DNA from: Pseudomonadota bacterium | GTDB taxonomy: Bacteria > Pseudomonadota > Alphaproteobacteria > Parvibaculales > Parvibaculaceae | Direction: 5' to 3' | Length of the DNA: 21,637 bases | Assembly (NCBI GenBank): GCA_021780275.1 | Contig: JAJXZC010000436.1 | Coordinates: forward strand, 1-21,637 | In this document: piece after piece, positions 5,773 through 14,502 of the stretch | Numbering within the stretch: position 1 is the stretch's first letter | Layout of the letters: each line of letters begins with the position of its first letter | The notes under the pieces: model-generated | Databases searched by the model: none | The model's input: the letters and a program-made list of their open reading frames with translations, nothing else | What the model was told of the DNA's origin: nothing | Position numbers and translations under genes: made by a program

Positions 5773-8553
5773 ATGAAGGAATTTCCCCGGCGGGATGAGC
5801 CACGGGAAGGCGCATTTGTGCTGGCCGGCGCTTGCGGGAGCCCAGACAACTTGGTCGGCGAGGCGGCGGTTTTCGCTATGCGTCCCCCGCCTGTCTATTC
5901 GTTTCGACCTGTCGAGACGTCCATATTCGCAGCAGTGGCTGCACGGGAGACATTGCCGAAAATCACGACGGTGATCGCCCCGCCCGGCTATGGCAAGACT
6001 GTCTTTCTTTCGGAGCTTTACAGGAAATATCAGAAGGCAGGCGTCCATTGCCTTTGGATCGCCTTAGATGATCGTGACAGCAATCTTGGAAGTCTTTTGC
6101 GCCTGCTCGAAGCAGCGGTCCGCGTTCAGCCCGCTGAAGGGCACATTTATGAGAAATTTTCGCGTTCAGACGCCTTCGAACGAATCGAGAACATCCGTTT
6201 GCGCATCGCGGCGGGCTCACGACCGACGATTCTTTTCATCGACAACATTGACTTTTGCAAGGAGACTGGCGTCGACACTGCGCTGAATGCGCTCGTCTTC
6301 AATAGCCCAGACTGGTTCAAGCTTTTTATCTCGTCGTCCTCAACGCCCGTGCCGTTCAATGCGGGCCGGGCGCATCTCGAATTAAACCTGCAGACGATCA
6401 AGGCCGCCGACTTGAGCTTCGACAAAAAGGCGACTGGCGAACTCTTCGATGAGGCGGGCCTGACCGATTTGAACCCTGCGGTGCTGGCCGAAATCGTGGA
6501 TCGGACGGAAGGGTGGCCGGCGGCCATCCGCTTGCTGCAACTGACGGCGCAGGCGGGAAATGCGGTGAACGGCGGGATCGATCTTCTCGTCGGCCATGAG
6601 GAACACATCTCCGATATCCTTTCGGAGCGATTGATCGCTTCCTTCCCTGAAGGCTTGGTCAATTTCCTATACGAGATTGCGGAGTTCCGGCATTTTTCGG
6701 CGGAACTCGCGGAAATCGCAACCGGGAACCCGCATTCCGCAACTTGGATCCAGTTCTTGGTCGATCACAACATCATGATCATACCGGTAGACCAAAAAAG
6801 GCGGTGGTTCCGCTTTCACACCCTGTTCCGGCAGTACCTGATCGAGGAGGCGCGACGCAAATGTCCGGCGAGCCGCCGACATGAAACTCACGCCAACGCG
6901 GCTCGTTGGCTAATGCGCCACGGCGATCAGTCCAGCGCCTTCGATCTCGCAATCGCGGCCGGCAATTTGGAATTGATTGCTGAAATTCTCGAACGCGCCG
7001 CCTGTTCGTTGGTGCGAGAACAGGGAGATACGTCCACGTTTATCGACTGGATCAAGCGCGCGTCGGAGGCCGGTGTGAAGCGCGGACCGCTCGCGACCTT
7101 CTGGTATGCGTGGGCGTTGCTTTTCGAACGCCGCTTTGCCGAAGCCAGTGATGAAATTCGGGCGGCCTATGTCGAGATCGCGAAAGTCGAAGATTGTCCC
7201 ACAGCGAAAGCGTTGCGTTCAAAACTTGCGATAGCCGAAATCGCGGCTTCGATCCATCTGGACGCGACGGATAGTGCGATCAAGGTCGCCGAACGGTGGC
7301 TTGAGCAAAATCCCGATGGCGAGCCGTTTGAAATAGGCGTCGCCGCCGCCGGCGGACTTGGCATCGCCCGGTTTTCGAAACAGGATTACACTACCGCACG
7401 CTTTTCGATTCAGATCGCGCAGGCGGCAATATCGCGGTCCGACAGCATTTATGGACGCTGCTGGGTGGCGGCCTTGGATGCCATTCGCGAAATCGTCCAA
7501 GGGAATCCTGCCACCGCGATCCGAGAATTGGCGGCGTTGGAAGGCGCCGCAAGGATGCAAATCGGTCCAAATTCGAGCATCTTATCGGTTCTGGCGACTG
7601 TTCGAGCGCGCGGGCTCTTGGAAGCAGGTGAGTTTGCCGAGGCCGAAAGCTTGATTGCTGAGCATCTCGATCGTGCGGCCGCCAATGGCGTCCCCGACAC
7701 AACCTGGGTTGGACTAGAGGTGGCCATCGCGTCCGTTGTTAGCGGGCGATCGGTCTTTACATTGGACGAATTACGTTCAATCGTTAAAACATATCCGAAG
7801 CGCATCGGCGTACTTTTCGAGCTCAAATTGATAAGAGAATTGGCGGAGTCTGGACAGGCCGAAGCGGCAATCAATCGCGCTGAGGAGTGGGGCTGGAGCG
7901 TCAAGAGAGGCTGGCCCGAAAGCCTGTCGATGAATGCCTCTGAAATGGAGCAGTCCGCGGCCAGAATGACAGGCGGAGTCCTATTGTTGGCATCTGGCCA
8001 TTTCAATGCCGCGCATGAGCTTTTCCAACAGGAAATTCGGCGCGCTGTCGAAACCGGGCGTCGTCTGGATCAGATCGAACTCTTCCTTTCTAGCGTCGAT
8101 GCGTGTTTTCGGATCGACGCGCGTGCGACAGCCCTCAGGGCCTTTACGAGGGCGATCATGCTGACGACGAAGCGCGAAATCTACCGACCTTATATGAAAC
8201 GCCAGAAATTGATGGCCTTCATCCACGAGAACTCGAAGCCGAAAGAACTTGGCTTAACGAATATGGACGAGCTAGGGACGCTGGCGCATATCTTCGGACT
8301 TTCCGGTCTGCAGAAAGGCGCCACTGGCAGTACTTCAAAAAATGGCGAAGGCGTTGTCGCTCCGCCTACGCCTCGTGAAATTGAGTTGCTACATTATCTC
8401 GATGCCGGGCTCGACAATTCCCAGATCGCTGAACGCCTGTCGGTCTCGATCCGCACCATCAAATGGCACCTCTCCAATCTCTATTTCAAACTGGACGTGA
8501 AGAACCGGTCGGCGGCGGTCGCGAAAGGCCGCGCGCTCAGGCTATTGCCATGA
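5773..8553 (+). CDS. LAL-family (MalT/AlkS-type) LuxR transcriptional activator
   Basis: This 926-residue, STAND-type ATP-dependent regulator has the layout of MalT and of AlkS, the activator of the Pseudomonas alkane operon. The Walker A motif is APPGYGKT (69-76) and the Walker B motif is TILFIDNID (152-160). A winged-helix/arm region follows. The long helical middle (about 380-830) looks like TPR-type repeats for inducer sensing. The LuxR helix-turn-helix is at about 861-926 (TPREIELL...NSQIAERLSVSIRTIKWHL). The start at 5773 has GGAGGA 9 nt upstream; an in-frame codon at 5695 would add 26 residues without a ribosome-binding site. It is 135 bp downstream of the reductase gene on the same strand, which suggests that it senses the substrate and activates the divergent oxidation operons. 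The inducer is unknown. Confidence 0.92.
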   Translation: MKEFPRRDEPREGAFVLAGACGSPDNLVGEAAVFAMRPPPVYSFRPVETSIFAAVAARETLPKITTVIAPPGYGKTVFLSELYRKYQKAGVHCLWIALDDRDSNLGSLLRLLEAAVRVQPAEGHIYEKFSRSDAFERIENIRLRIAAGSRPTILFIDNIDFCKETGVDTALNALVFNSPDWFKLFISSSSTPVPFNAGRAHLELNLQTIKAADLSFDKKATGELFDEAGLTDLNPAVLAEIVDRTEGWPAAIRLLQLTAQAGNAVNGGIDLLVGHEEHISDILSERLIASFPEGLVNFLYEIAEFRHFSAELAEIATGNPHSATWIQFLVDHNIMIIPVDQKRRWFRFHTLFRQYLIEEARRKCPASRRHETHANAARWLMRHGDQSSAFDLAIAAGNLELIAEILERAACSLVREQGDTSTFIDWIKRASEAGVKRGPLATFWYAWALLFERRFAEASDEIRAAYVEIAKVEDCPTAKALRSKLAIAEIAASIHLDATDSAIKVAERWLEQNPDGEPFEIGVAAAGGLGIARFSKQDYTTARFSIQIAQAAISRSDSIYGRCWVAALDAIREIVQGNPATAIRELAALEGAARMQIGPNSSILSVLATVRARGLLEAGEFAEAESLIAEHLDRAAANGVPDTTWVGLEVAIASVVSGRSVFTLDELRSIVKTYPKRIGVLFELKLIRELAESGQAEAAINRAEEWGWSVKRGWPESLSMNASEMEQSAARMTGGVLLLASGHFNAAHELFQQEIRRAVETGRRLDQIELFLSSVDACFRIDARATALRAFTRAIMLTTKREIYRPYMKRQKLMAFIHENSKPKELGLTNMDELGTLAHIFGLSGLQKGATGSTSKNGEGVVAPPTPREIELLHYLDAGLDNSQIAERLSVSIRTIKWHLSNLYFKLDVKNRSAAVAKGRALRLLP

Positions 8554-8592
8554 GGGTGCTGTGGGCGCGCCGTAATCAGAACGCAAATGCCG

Positions 8593-9648
8593 TTAGGTCA
8601 GCAGGACACCCAGAGCCACTTCAGGCAAGACGAAGAAATCATCGACTGCTCGGCGGCTCACTTTCTCAAGGCGTATCGGCGACCAAGATGGATTGCGGTC
8701 TTTGTCGATGATTGCAGCGCGGATGCCTTCCTTCAAATCGTGACTCTGGAAACAATGACTGACCAACGACAATTCCATGTCGAAGCAGGGAGCGAGCTTA
8801 CCGAACGCGCGCGCCTTGCGCAGCGCGCGCAACGTCACTTTGAGCGATGTGGGCGAATTGCGTTCGATGGCTTTCAGGGCCTCCGCCGCTGCAGGCTCGG
8901 AGCGTTCCCTCAACCGATTGCAAATTGTCTCGACCTCGTCCACGGCATATGCTTGGTCGATCCAACTCCGCTCCCGAAGCAGGGGCGCGTCGCCGGCCGG
9001 CGTGACAAAATCAACCAATATCTTCTCGACATCGCTTCGATTCCGCGCCTTGGCGAGATGACCAGCCACTCTGTTCGCTTCGATCGCACGGATATGATAG
9101 TCGGCGAATCCCAGTGCGATGGCGTCGGTCGCCTCGATGCGGCCTCCCGTCAAGGCCAGATGCGTTCCCAATTCGCCCGGCGCATGCGACAGCAAATAGG
9201 TGCCCCCGACGTCGGGGATCAGTCCGATGCCGACCTCAGGCATGGCTATGTTCGTCGTTTCGGTGACGATCCGGTGGGACGCATGAGCCGATACGCCAAT
9301 GCCGCCGCCCATGACGATGCCGTGCATCAGCGCAACGACGGGTTTCGGATATTCAGAAATCATCCGATTAAGCCGATATTCGTCGCGCCAGAAGCGAATG
9401 GGCCACATTTCTCCGGAATTCGCGGCATCATAGATGGAACGGATGTCTCCGCCTGCGCAGAGCCCACGCTCGCCCGCGCCCCGGATCATGACGACCCGAA
9501 CATCTGGATCGCTCATCCATTTTTCCAGTTGGCGCGTCATCTCCTGAACCATGGGATACGTCAACGCATTCAGCGCGCGCGGACGGTTCAGCGTGACAAT
9601 GGCGAGCCCCGCGTCCCGCTCGAAGACAATGTCGGCTTGTTCGTTCAT
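8593..9648 (-). CDS. 3-Hydroxyisobutyryl-CoA hydrolase (crotonase superfamily)
   Basis: This 351-residue crotonase-fold enzyme would release 3-hydroxyisobutyrate from its CoA thioester, the distinctive hydrolytic step of the valine/isobutyrate route. It is longer than simple enoyl-CoA hydratases (about 260) and matches the hydrolase family length. It carries the oxyanion segment RGLCAGGDIR (61-70) and the hydrolase signature MPEVGIGLIPDVGG, with Glu138 and Asp146 where the catalytic Glu and Asp of human HIBCH lie. The start at 9648 has GAGG 6 nt upstream. The gene is convergent with the LAL regulator (39-bp gap) and divergent from the LysR gene (170-bp gap). Confidence 0.9.
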   Translation of the reverse strand: MNEQADIVFERDAGLAIVTLNRPRALNALTYPMVQEMTRQLEKWMSDPDVRVVMIRGAGERGLCAGGDIRSIYDAANSGEMWPIRFWRDEYRLNRMISEYPKPVVALMHGIVMGGGIGVSAHASHRIVTETTNIAMPEVGIGLIPDVGGTYLLSHAPGELGTHLALTGGRIEATDAIALGFADYHIRAIEANRVAGHLAKARNRSDVEKILVDFVTPAGDAPLLRERSWIDQAYAVDEVETICNRLRERSEPAAAEALKAIERNSPTSLKVTLRALRKARAFGKLAPCFDMELSLVSHCFQSHDLKEGIRAAIIDKDRNPSWSPIRLEKVSRRAVDDFFVLPEVALGVLLT

Positions 9649-9771
9649 TCCTCGCCTCTTTGCCAGATACGGACCCACCTATAGAAAGACACGGACAAAC
9701 CGCAAATAGCCGAATTTCGCGCAGCCAATGTGCGTCCACACGGGATAGAACTAGGAGGCCAGGAGCGCCGT

Positions 9772-9793
9772 GAAACGGAAACTGTGCCGTTTC
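9772..9793. promoter_or_regulatory. Inverted repeat in the hydrolase/lysR intergenic region
   Basis: GAAACGG (9772-9778) and CCGTTTC (9787-9793) are perfect complements with 8 bp between them, ending 25 bp before the LysR start codon. Pairing continues by CG/CG beyond one mismatched position. The dyad's size and its place between divergent genes fit a LysR or other dimeric regulator operator, though it is not a clean T-N11-A box. Confidence 0.45.
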
Positions 9794-9818
9794 GCGAAGC
9801 AATCGAAATGAGACCAAA

Positions 9819-10718
9819 ATGAGCTTCGACTGGAACAATTTGCAATTCTGTCTCGCGGTGGCGCGCGAGGGCACCATATCTGCTGCGGCAAAGCGATTAG
9901 GCGTCGACCACGCCACGATTATTCGACGCATCGATCGGCTCGAGGAAGAACTCGGCGCGAAGTGTTTCGCCCGCCGTAAGACCGGCTACGAATTAACCGA
10001 TGCAGGTCGGCGGGCAGCCGCAATAGCTGAAGCGATCGAAACCGAAATCAGGGCGGGGCAAGCGCAAATCTCGGGCGAACAAGCGCGATTGACGGGCTCC
10101 GTACGGATCGGCGCGCCGGACGGTTTTGGTTCCATTTTTTTAGCTTCGCGCCTTGGCGAACTCGCCGGGCGGCACCCGGAACTTCAGCTGGAGCTGGTCG
10201 CCACCGCCCGTTTGTTCAGCCTGTCCAAGCGTGAGGCTGATATCGCCATCGGGCTCACCTTGCCACGAGACGGCCAAATCATTGGCCGCAAGCTCGTTGA
10301 CTATCGCCTGTTTCTGTACGCGTCCGAGGATTATCTCACCGCGAACGGGCCAGTCAAAGCGGCCGAGGAACTCAAGAGCCATCGGCTCATCAGTTATATC
10401 AGTGAGTTGCTGTTCACGCCGGAGCTCGATTATCTACCCCAAATTCTTCCGGGATTATCGGCGCAGATTCGCAGCGCCAATCTTATTGCACAATTGCAAG
10501 CGACGCTTGCGGGTGTCGGAATAGCCATATTGCCGAGGTTTCTGGCCCAGGCCTACCCGCAACTTCACCCTATTTTGCCTGAGCAATTGTCGATCTTCCG
10601 AAGCTTCTATCTATTGATGCACGCCGACGGGCGGAAATTTCCCCAGGTGCGAGCCGTCGCCGATTACCTCTACGCCTTGGTCGAGCGGGAGAAGGCACTT
10701 TTCCTCGATCCGCCTTAA
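9819..10718 (+). CDS. LysR-family transcriptional regulator
   Basis: A 299-residue LysR regulator. The N-terminal winged helix-turn-helix is clear (AREGTISAAAKRLGVDHATI at about 16-35, with the wing and linker helix to about 90). The C-terminal periplasmic-binding-like effector domain starts near residue 93 (GSVRIGAPDGFGS). It is transcribed divergently from the 3-hydroxyisobutyryl-CoA hydrolase gene and convergently with mmsA. The likely target is one or both of these, with a pathway intermediate such as 3-hydroxyisobutyrate or an acyl-CoA as effector. That is inference from position only. Pseudomonas mmsAB is controlled by an AraC-type protein (MmsR), so a LysR here is a different solution. 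Confidence 0.93.
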   Translation: MSFDWNNLQFCLAVAREGTISAAAKRLGVDHATIIRRIDRLEEELGAKCFARRKTGYELTDAGRRAAAIAEAIETEIRAGQAQISGEQARLTGSVRIGAPDGFGSIFLASRLGELAGRHPELQLELVATARLFSLSKREADIAIGLTLPRDGQIIGRKLVDYRLFLYASEDYLTANGPVKAAEELKSHRLISYISELLFTPELDYLPQILPGLSAQIRSANLIAQLQATLAGVGIAILPRFLAQAYPQLHPILPEQLSIFRSFYLLMHADGRKFPQVRAVADYLYALVEREKALFLDPP

Positions 10719-10741
10719 GCGGGTTCGGTCGCATTGAGAAA

Positions 10742-10775
10742 GCCGGCCCGGACGCCAGAGGCGAACCGGACCGGC
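10742..10775. terminator. Bidirectional hairpin between convergent lysR and mmsA
   Basis: GCCGGCCCGG (10742-10751) pairs with CCGGACCGGC (10766-10775) with one mismatch. Inside the loop CGCC (10753-10756) pairs with GGCG (10760-10763) around AGA. The whole 64-bp gap between the two stop codons is essentially this long G/C-rich stem. No strong T-tract flanks it, so it is a structure-type terminator serving both genes. Confidence 0.7.
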
Positions 10776-10781
10776 CTGGCG

Positions 10782-12281
10782 TCAATTCATCGTCGGAATA
10801 ACGAAACTGGCGCCGTCTTTGACGCCGGACGGCCACCGCGCCGTCACGGTCTTGGTCTTGGTATAGAAGCGGAAGGCGTCCGGGCCATGCTGGTTGAGGT
10901 CGCCGAAGGCTGAACGCTTCCAGCCGCCGAAGGTGTAATAGGCGATCGGCACCGGGATCGGCACGTTGACGCCGACCATGCCGACATTGACGCGCGACGC
11001 GAAATCGCGCGCGGCGTCGCCGTCGCGGGTGTAAATCGCGACGCCGTTGCCATATTCGTGGTCATTCACGATGCGGAGAGCGTCATTGTAGGACTTTTGG
11101 CGGGCGACCGACAGCACCGGGCCGAAGATCTCCTCTTTGTAGATCCGCATATCCGTCGTGACGTGATCGAACAGGCAGCCGCCGAGATAGAAGCCGTTTT
11201 CATAGCCTTGCAGCGAGAAATTGCGGCCGTCGACGAGCAGTTTCGCACCTTCCTGAACGCCCACGTCGATATAGGATTTCACCTTTTCGAGATGGGCGCG
11301 GGTGACGACGGGGCCATAATCCGCAGTGGCGTCCGTCGAGGGGCCGATCTTCAGCGATTCGACGCGCGGAATCAGACGCTCCACAAGGCGGTTCGCCGTC
11401 TCTTCGCCAACTGGAACGGCGACTGAAATGGCCATGCAGCGCTCGCCGGCTGAGCCGTAGCCCGCGCCGATGAGCGCGTCGACGACCTGATCCATGTCGG
11501 CGTCAGGCATGACGACCATGTGGTTTTTGGCACCGCCGAAGGCCTGCACGCGCTTTCCATGGGCGGTCCCTCGCGAGTAGATATATTCGCCAATCGAGGT
11601 GGAGCCGACGAAGCCGATGGCCTTGATATCTGGATCGTCGAGAATGGCGTCCACGGCTTCCTTGTCGCCATTGACGACATTGAGGATGCCGGCTGGCAAT
11701 CCGGCCTCGATCATGAGCTCGGCGAGGCGCAGCGGCACGCCGGGATCGCGTTCCGACGGCTTGAGGATGAAGGCATTGCCGGCGGCGATCGCCGGGCAGA
11801 ATTTCCACATTGGGATCATCGCGGGGAAATTGAAGGGCGTGATTCCCGCGACGACGCCGAGAGGCTGGCGCATTGAATAAATGTCGATGCCGGGGCCCGC
11901 GCCGTCGGTATATTCGCCTTTGAGCAGATGGGGCGCACCGATGCAGAATTCGGCGACCTCAAGACCACGCTGGATGTCGCCGCGCGCGTCGGGGACGGTT
12001 TTGCCGTGTTCGCGGGCAAGCAACTCCGCGAGTTCATTCATGTCGCGGTTGAGCAGTTCGACGAATTTCATCAGGACGCGGGCGCGCCGTTGCGGATTGG
12101 TCGCGGCCCACGCCAGCTGCGCGTCGCGGGAATTCTCCACGGCGGCGCGCACTTCCGCGGCACTAGCGAGAGGGACGCGAGAAATGACCTCGCCGGTCAT
12201 CGGCTTATAGGCGTCGCTGAAACGGCCGGATGTCCCTTTGACGTGCTTCCCGCCGATGAAATGCTTCAGTTCGGCAACCAT
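10782..12281 (-). CDS. mmsA: Methylmalonate-semialdehyde dehydrogenase (CoA-acylating)
   Basis: This 499-residue CoA-dependent aldehyde dehydrogenase converts methylmalonate semialdehyde to propionyl-CoA and CO2, the last step of isobutyrate/valine breakdown. Family marks are TPFNFPAMIPMWKFC (148-162), FVGSTSIGEYIY (224-235), FGGAKNH (248-254) where other ALDHs have the general-base Glu, and the nucleophile Cys282 in AGERCMAIS. The C-terminal FGGWKRSAFGDLNQHGPD is typical. The start at 12281 has GGGAGGA shortly upstream. It diverges from the acyl-CoA synthetase gene over 280 bp, so the pathway is split into leftward and rightward operons that share a control region. Confidence 0.96.
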   Translation of the reverse strand: MVAELKHFIGGKHVKGTSGRFSDAYKPMTGEVISRVPLASAAEVRAAVENSRDAQLAWAATNPQRRARVLMKFVELLNRDMNELAELLAREHGKTVPDARGDIQRGLEVAEFCIGAPHLLKGEYTDGAGPGIDIYSMRQPLGVVAGITPFNFPAMIPMWKFCPAIAAGNAFILKPSERDPGVPLRLAELMIEAGLPAGILNVVNGDKEAVDAILDDPDIKAIGFVGSTSIGEYIYSRGTAHGKRVQAFGGAKNHMVVMPDADMDQVVDALIGAGYGSAGERCMAISVAVPVGEETANRLVERLIPRVESLKIGPSTDATADYGPVVTRAHLEKVKSYIDVGVQEGAKLLVDGRNFSLQGYENGFYLGGCLFDHVTTDMRIYKEEIFGPVLSVARQKSYNDALRIVNDHEYGNGVAIYTRDGDAARDFASRVNVGMVGVNVPIPVPIAYYTFGGWKRSAFGDLNQHGPDAFRFYTKTKTVTARWPSGVKDGASFVIPTMN

Positions 12282-12561
12282 TCTGTCCTCCCAAGTTGGT
12301 TTCGGCCTTATTGACGAAGCGCGGCGCGGTTCTCAACGCCCAAAGGCGCGGAATAATTGTGCGGGAATGCCGCGTCAGGGGCGTCACACCGCTCATGTTG
12401 CCGTGTTTGCGCAGATCAGTCTTGCTTTTTCGCCCATTTTCGTCGTCGGCCTTGCCGCTATCCTCTGCCGCCAATTCGCGCGCCAGACGCGAATGCCAAT
12501 CGCCCGCCCGATCCTCGCCACTGACGCGATCGAGGGCGATGATCAATTTGGGAGGAACAGG
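12282..12561. promoter_or_regulatory. Divergent intergenic region between mmsA and the acyl-CoA synthetase gene
   Basis: These 280 bp must hold the promoters for mmsA and for the rightward synthetase operon. A GGAGGA ribosome-binding site for the synthetase is at 12551-12556. I see no strong dyad or clear -35/-10 pair. The region stays open in the synthetase frame from 12238, but that upstream stretch does not resemble the family, so I treat it as non-coding. Confidence 0.4.
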
Positions 12562-14451
12562 ATGGGCTACCGCGCCATATATCGGCAGTCACTCGATCAC
12601 CCTGATGAATTTTGGAGCGAGGTCGCCTCGGGCATTTCCTGGTCGAAGAAATGGGAAAAGATCTGCGACCGATCGAATGAGCCTTTCGTGCGCTGGTTTT
12701 TCGGCGCCGGGTTGAACACCTGTTACAATGCGCTCGACCGCCACGTCGAGAACGGGCGCGCCAATCAGGCAGCGCTGATTTACGATTCGCCAGTCACTGG
12801 AACGATTCGCAAATTTACCTATGCCGAATTGCTAGACGAGGTCGCGCGGCTTGCCGGCGGACTTTCCGCTCGTGGCATCGGCAAAGGCGACCGCGTCGTC
12901 ATTTACATGCCTGGCGTGCCCGAGGCGGTGATGGCTATGCTGGCCTGCGCGCGGCTCGGCGCCATTCATTCGGTCGTTTTTGGCGGTTTCGCCGCCAGCG
13001 AACTCGCGACCCGCATCGATGACGCGCAACCGAAAGCGATCCTTTCGGCTTCCTGCGGCGTCGAGGCTACGCGCATCGTGCCCTACAAACCGATGCTCGA
13101 CCAAGCGATCGAAATGGCGCGGCACAAGCCGAATTTCTGCGCCATTCTGCAGCGTCGTCAGGTGGCGGCCCCTCTGATCGCCGGGCGCGATCTCGATTGG
13201 AGCGAAATCATTGGGGCACCTGTTCCCCCTACACCGGTTGGGGCCAGCGATCCTCTTTATATTCTTTATACGTCCGGCACGACGGGGCAGCCCAAGGGCG
13301 TCGTTCGCGACAATGCCGGCCACGCCGTGGTCCTGAAATGGACCATGGACAATCTTTACAACACCCAACCCGGTGAAACCTTCTGGGCAGCGTCCGACAT
13401 CGGATGGCAGGTCGGCCATTCCTACATTACGTATGGACCGTTGCTGCATGGGGCGACAGCGGTGCTTTTCGAGGGTAAACCCGTCGGCACACCTGACGCG
13501 GGAACCTTCTGGCGGCTGATCGCGGATCATCGGGTGGTCGTGTTGTTTACGGCGCCGACCGCTTTGCGCGCGATTCGCCGCGAGGATCCCGAAGGCCACT
13601 TCGTCAAAAAGTACGACCTTTCCAGCCTACGGGCCTTGTTTTTGGCGGGTGAACGCACCGATCCTGAAACGTTGGAATGGGCGCGAACACACCTCGGTGT
13701 TCCCGTGATTGATCATTGGTGGCAGACCGAAACGGGTTGGCCCATCGCCGGCAACCCTTTGGGAATTGAGGCATTTCCAATCAAGCCTGGCTCGACGGCA
13801 GTCGCCCTTCCGGGATGGGACGTGCGGTGCGTCGACGACGGCAATCACGAGGTTCCGCGTGGGACGCAGGGCAATATCGTCATCAAGCTGCCGATGGCAC
13901 CGGGTGCGTTGCTGACCCTTTGGAATGCCGACGAGCGCTTCGTCAAATCTTACATGACGGCGCATCCCGGCTATTACTCCACCGGAGACGCCGGCTATAT
14001 AGACGAGGACGGCTATATTTACATTATGAGCCGGACAGACGACGTCATCAATGTCGCAGGCCATCGCCTCTCGACGGGTGCGATGGAAGAGGTGCTGGCG
14101 TCTCATCGCGATGTCGCGGAATGCGCTGTAATTGGTCCGGCCGATGAACTGAAGGGTCAGGTTCCTGTTGGTCTCGTCGTCCTAAAGTCGGGTGTCGATC
14201 GTGATCACGAGACGATCAAGGTCGAATTGGTGCAATTGGTGCGCGATCGCATTGGTCCTGTCGCCGCGTTCAAGCTTGTGACGATCGTCGATCGTTTGCC
14301 GAAAACACGCTCCGGCAAGATCCTGCGAGGCACCATGCAGAAAATTGCCGATTCCTCTGAGTGGAAAATGCCAGCGACCATCGACGAGCCGGGAGTGCTC
14401 GACGATATCATGGCGGCGCTGCAGACTCTCGGTTTCGCTCGGAAATCTTGA
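12562..14451 (+). CDS. PrpE-type short-chain acyl-CoA synthetase (isobutyrate/propionate)
   Basis: This 629-residue AMP-forming synthetase of the acetyl/propionyl-CoA synthetase group would activate isobutyrate to isobutyryl-CoA. Its N-terminus (YRQS..HPDEFW, then FVRWFFGAGLNTCYNALDR) is that of PrpE-type enzymes. The AMP-binding signature YTSGTTGQPKG is at 236-246 and the C-terminal catalytic lysine is Lys586 in RSGKILRG. The start at 12562 is set by GGAGGA 5 nt upstream and by the length, about 628 for PrpE. It heads an operon with an acyl-CoA dehydrogenase, mmsB and a hydratase. As I recall, Pseudomonas mms clusters carry a similar synthetase gene, supporting an isobutyrate role over propionate or acetate. 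Confidence 0.9.
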   Translation: MGYRAIYRQSLDHPDEFWSEVASGISWSKKWEKICDRSNEPFVRWFFGAGLNTCYNALDRHVENGRANQAALIYDSPVTGTIRKFTYAELLDEVARLAGGLSARGIGKGDRVVIYMPGVPEAVMAMLACARLGAIHSVVFGGFAASELATRIDDAQPKAILSASCGVEATRIVPYKPMLDQAIEMARHKPNFCAILQRRQVAAPLIAGRDLDWSEIIGAPVPPTPVGASDPLYILYTSGTTGQPKGVVRDNAGHAVVLKWTMDNLYNTQPGETFWAASDIGWQVGHSYITYGPLLHGATAVLFEGKPVGTPDAGTFWRLIADHRVVVLFTAPTALRAIRREDPEGHFVKKYDLSSLRALFLAGERTDPETLEWARTHLGVPVIDHWWQTETGWPIAGNPLGIEAFPIKPGSTAVALPGWDVRCVDDGNHEVPRGTQGNIVIKLPMAPGALLTLWNADERFVKSYMTAHPGYYSTGDAGYIDEDGYIYIMSRTDDVINVAGHRLSTGAMEEVLASHRDVAECAVIGPADELKGQVPVGLVVLKSGVDRDHETIKVELVQLVRDRIGPVAAFKLVTIVDRLPKTRSGKILRGTMQKIADSSEWKMPATIDEPGVLDDIMAALQTLGFARKS

Positions 14452-14502
14452 CTGTAAGGCGGGCTCCGTTTCGGACGGATCGCCAGATCACTGGATCAGA
14501 AG

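Noticed and set aside
8587..9684. 365-codon plus-strand frame covering the whole CoA hydrolase gene
   Set aside because: The minus-strand product has the crotonase signatures and a ribosome-binding site. The plus frame shows no domain and only mirrors the codon bias.
10782..12281. Reading mmsA as an inositol-pathway IolA
   Set aside because: The two are close relatives, but the adjacent mmsB, hydratase, hydrolase and acyl-CoA dehydrogenase genes, and the absence of iol genes, favour the valine/isobutyrate role.
12832..13599. 255-codon minus-strand frame inside the acyl-CoA synthetase gene
   Set aside because: Antisense shadow of a continuous PrpE-type enzyme; no ribosome-binding site or recognisable motif.
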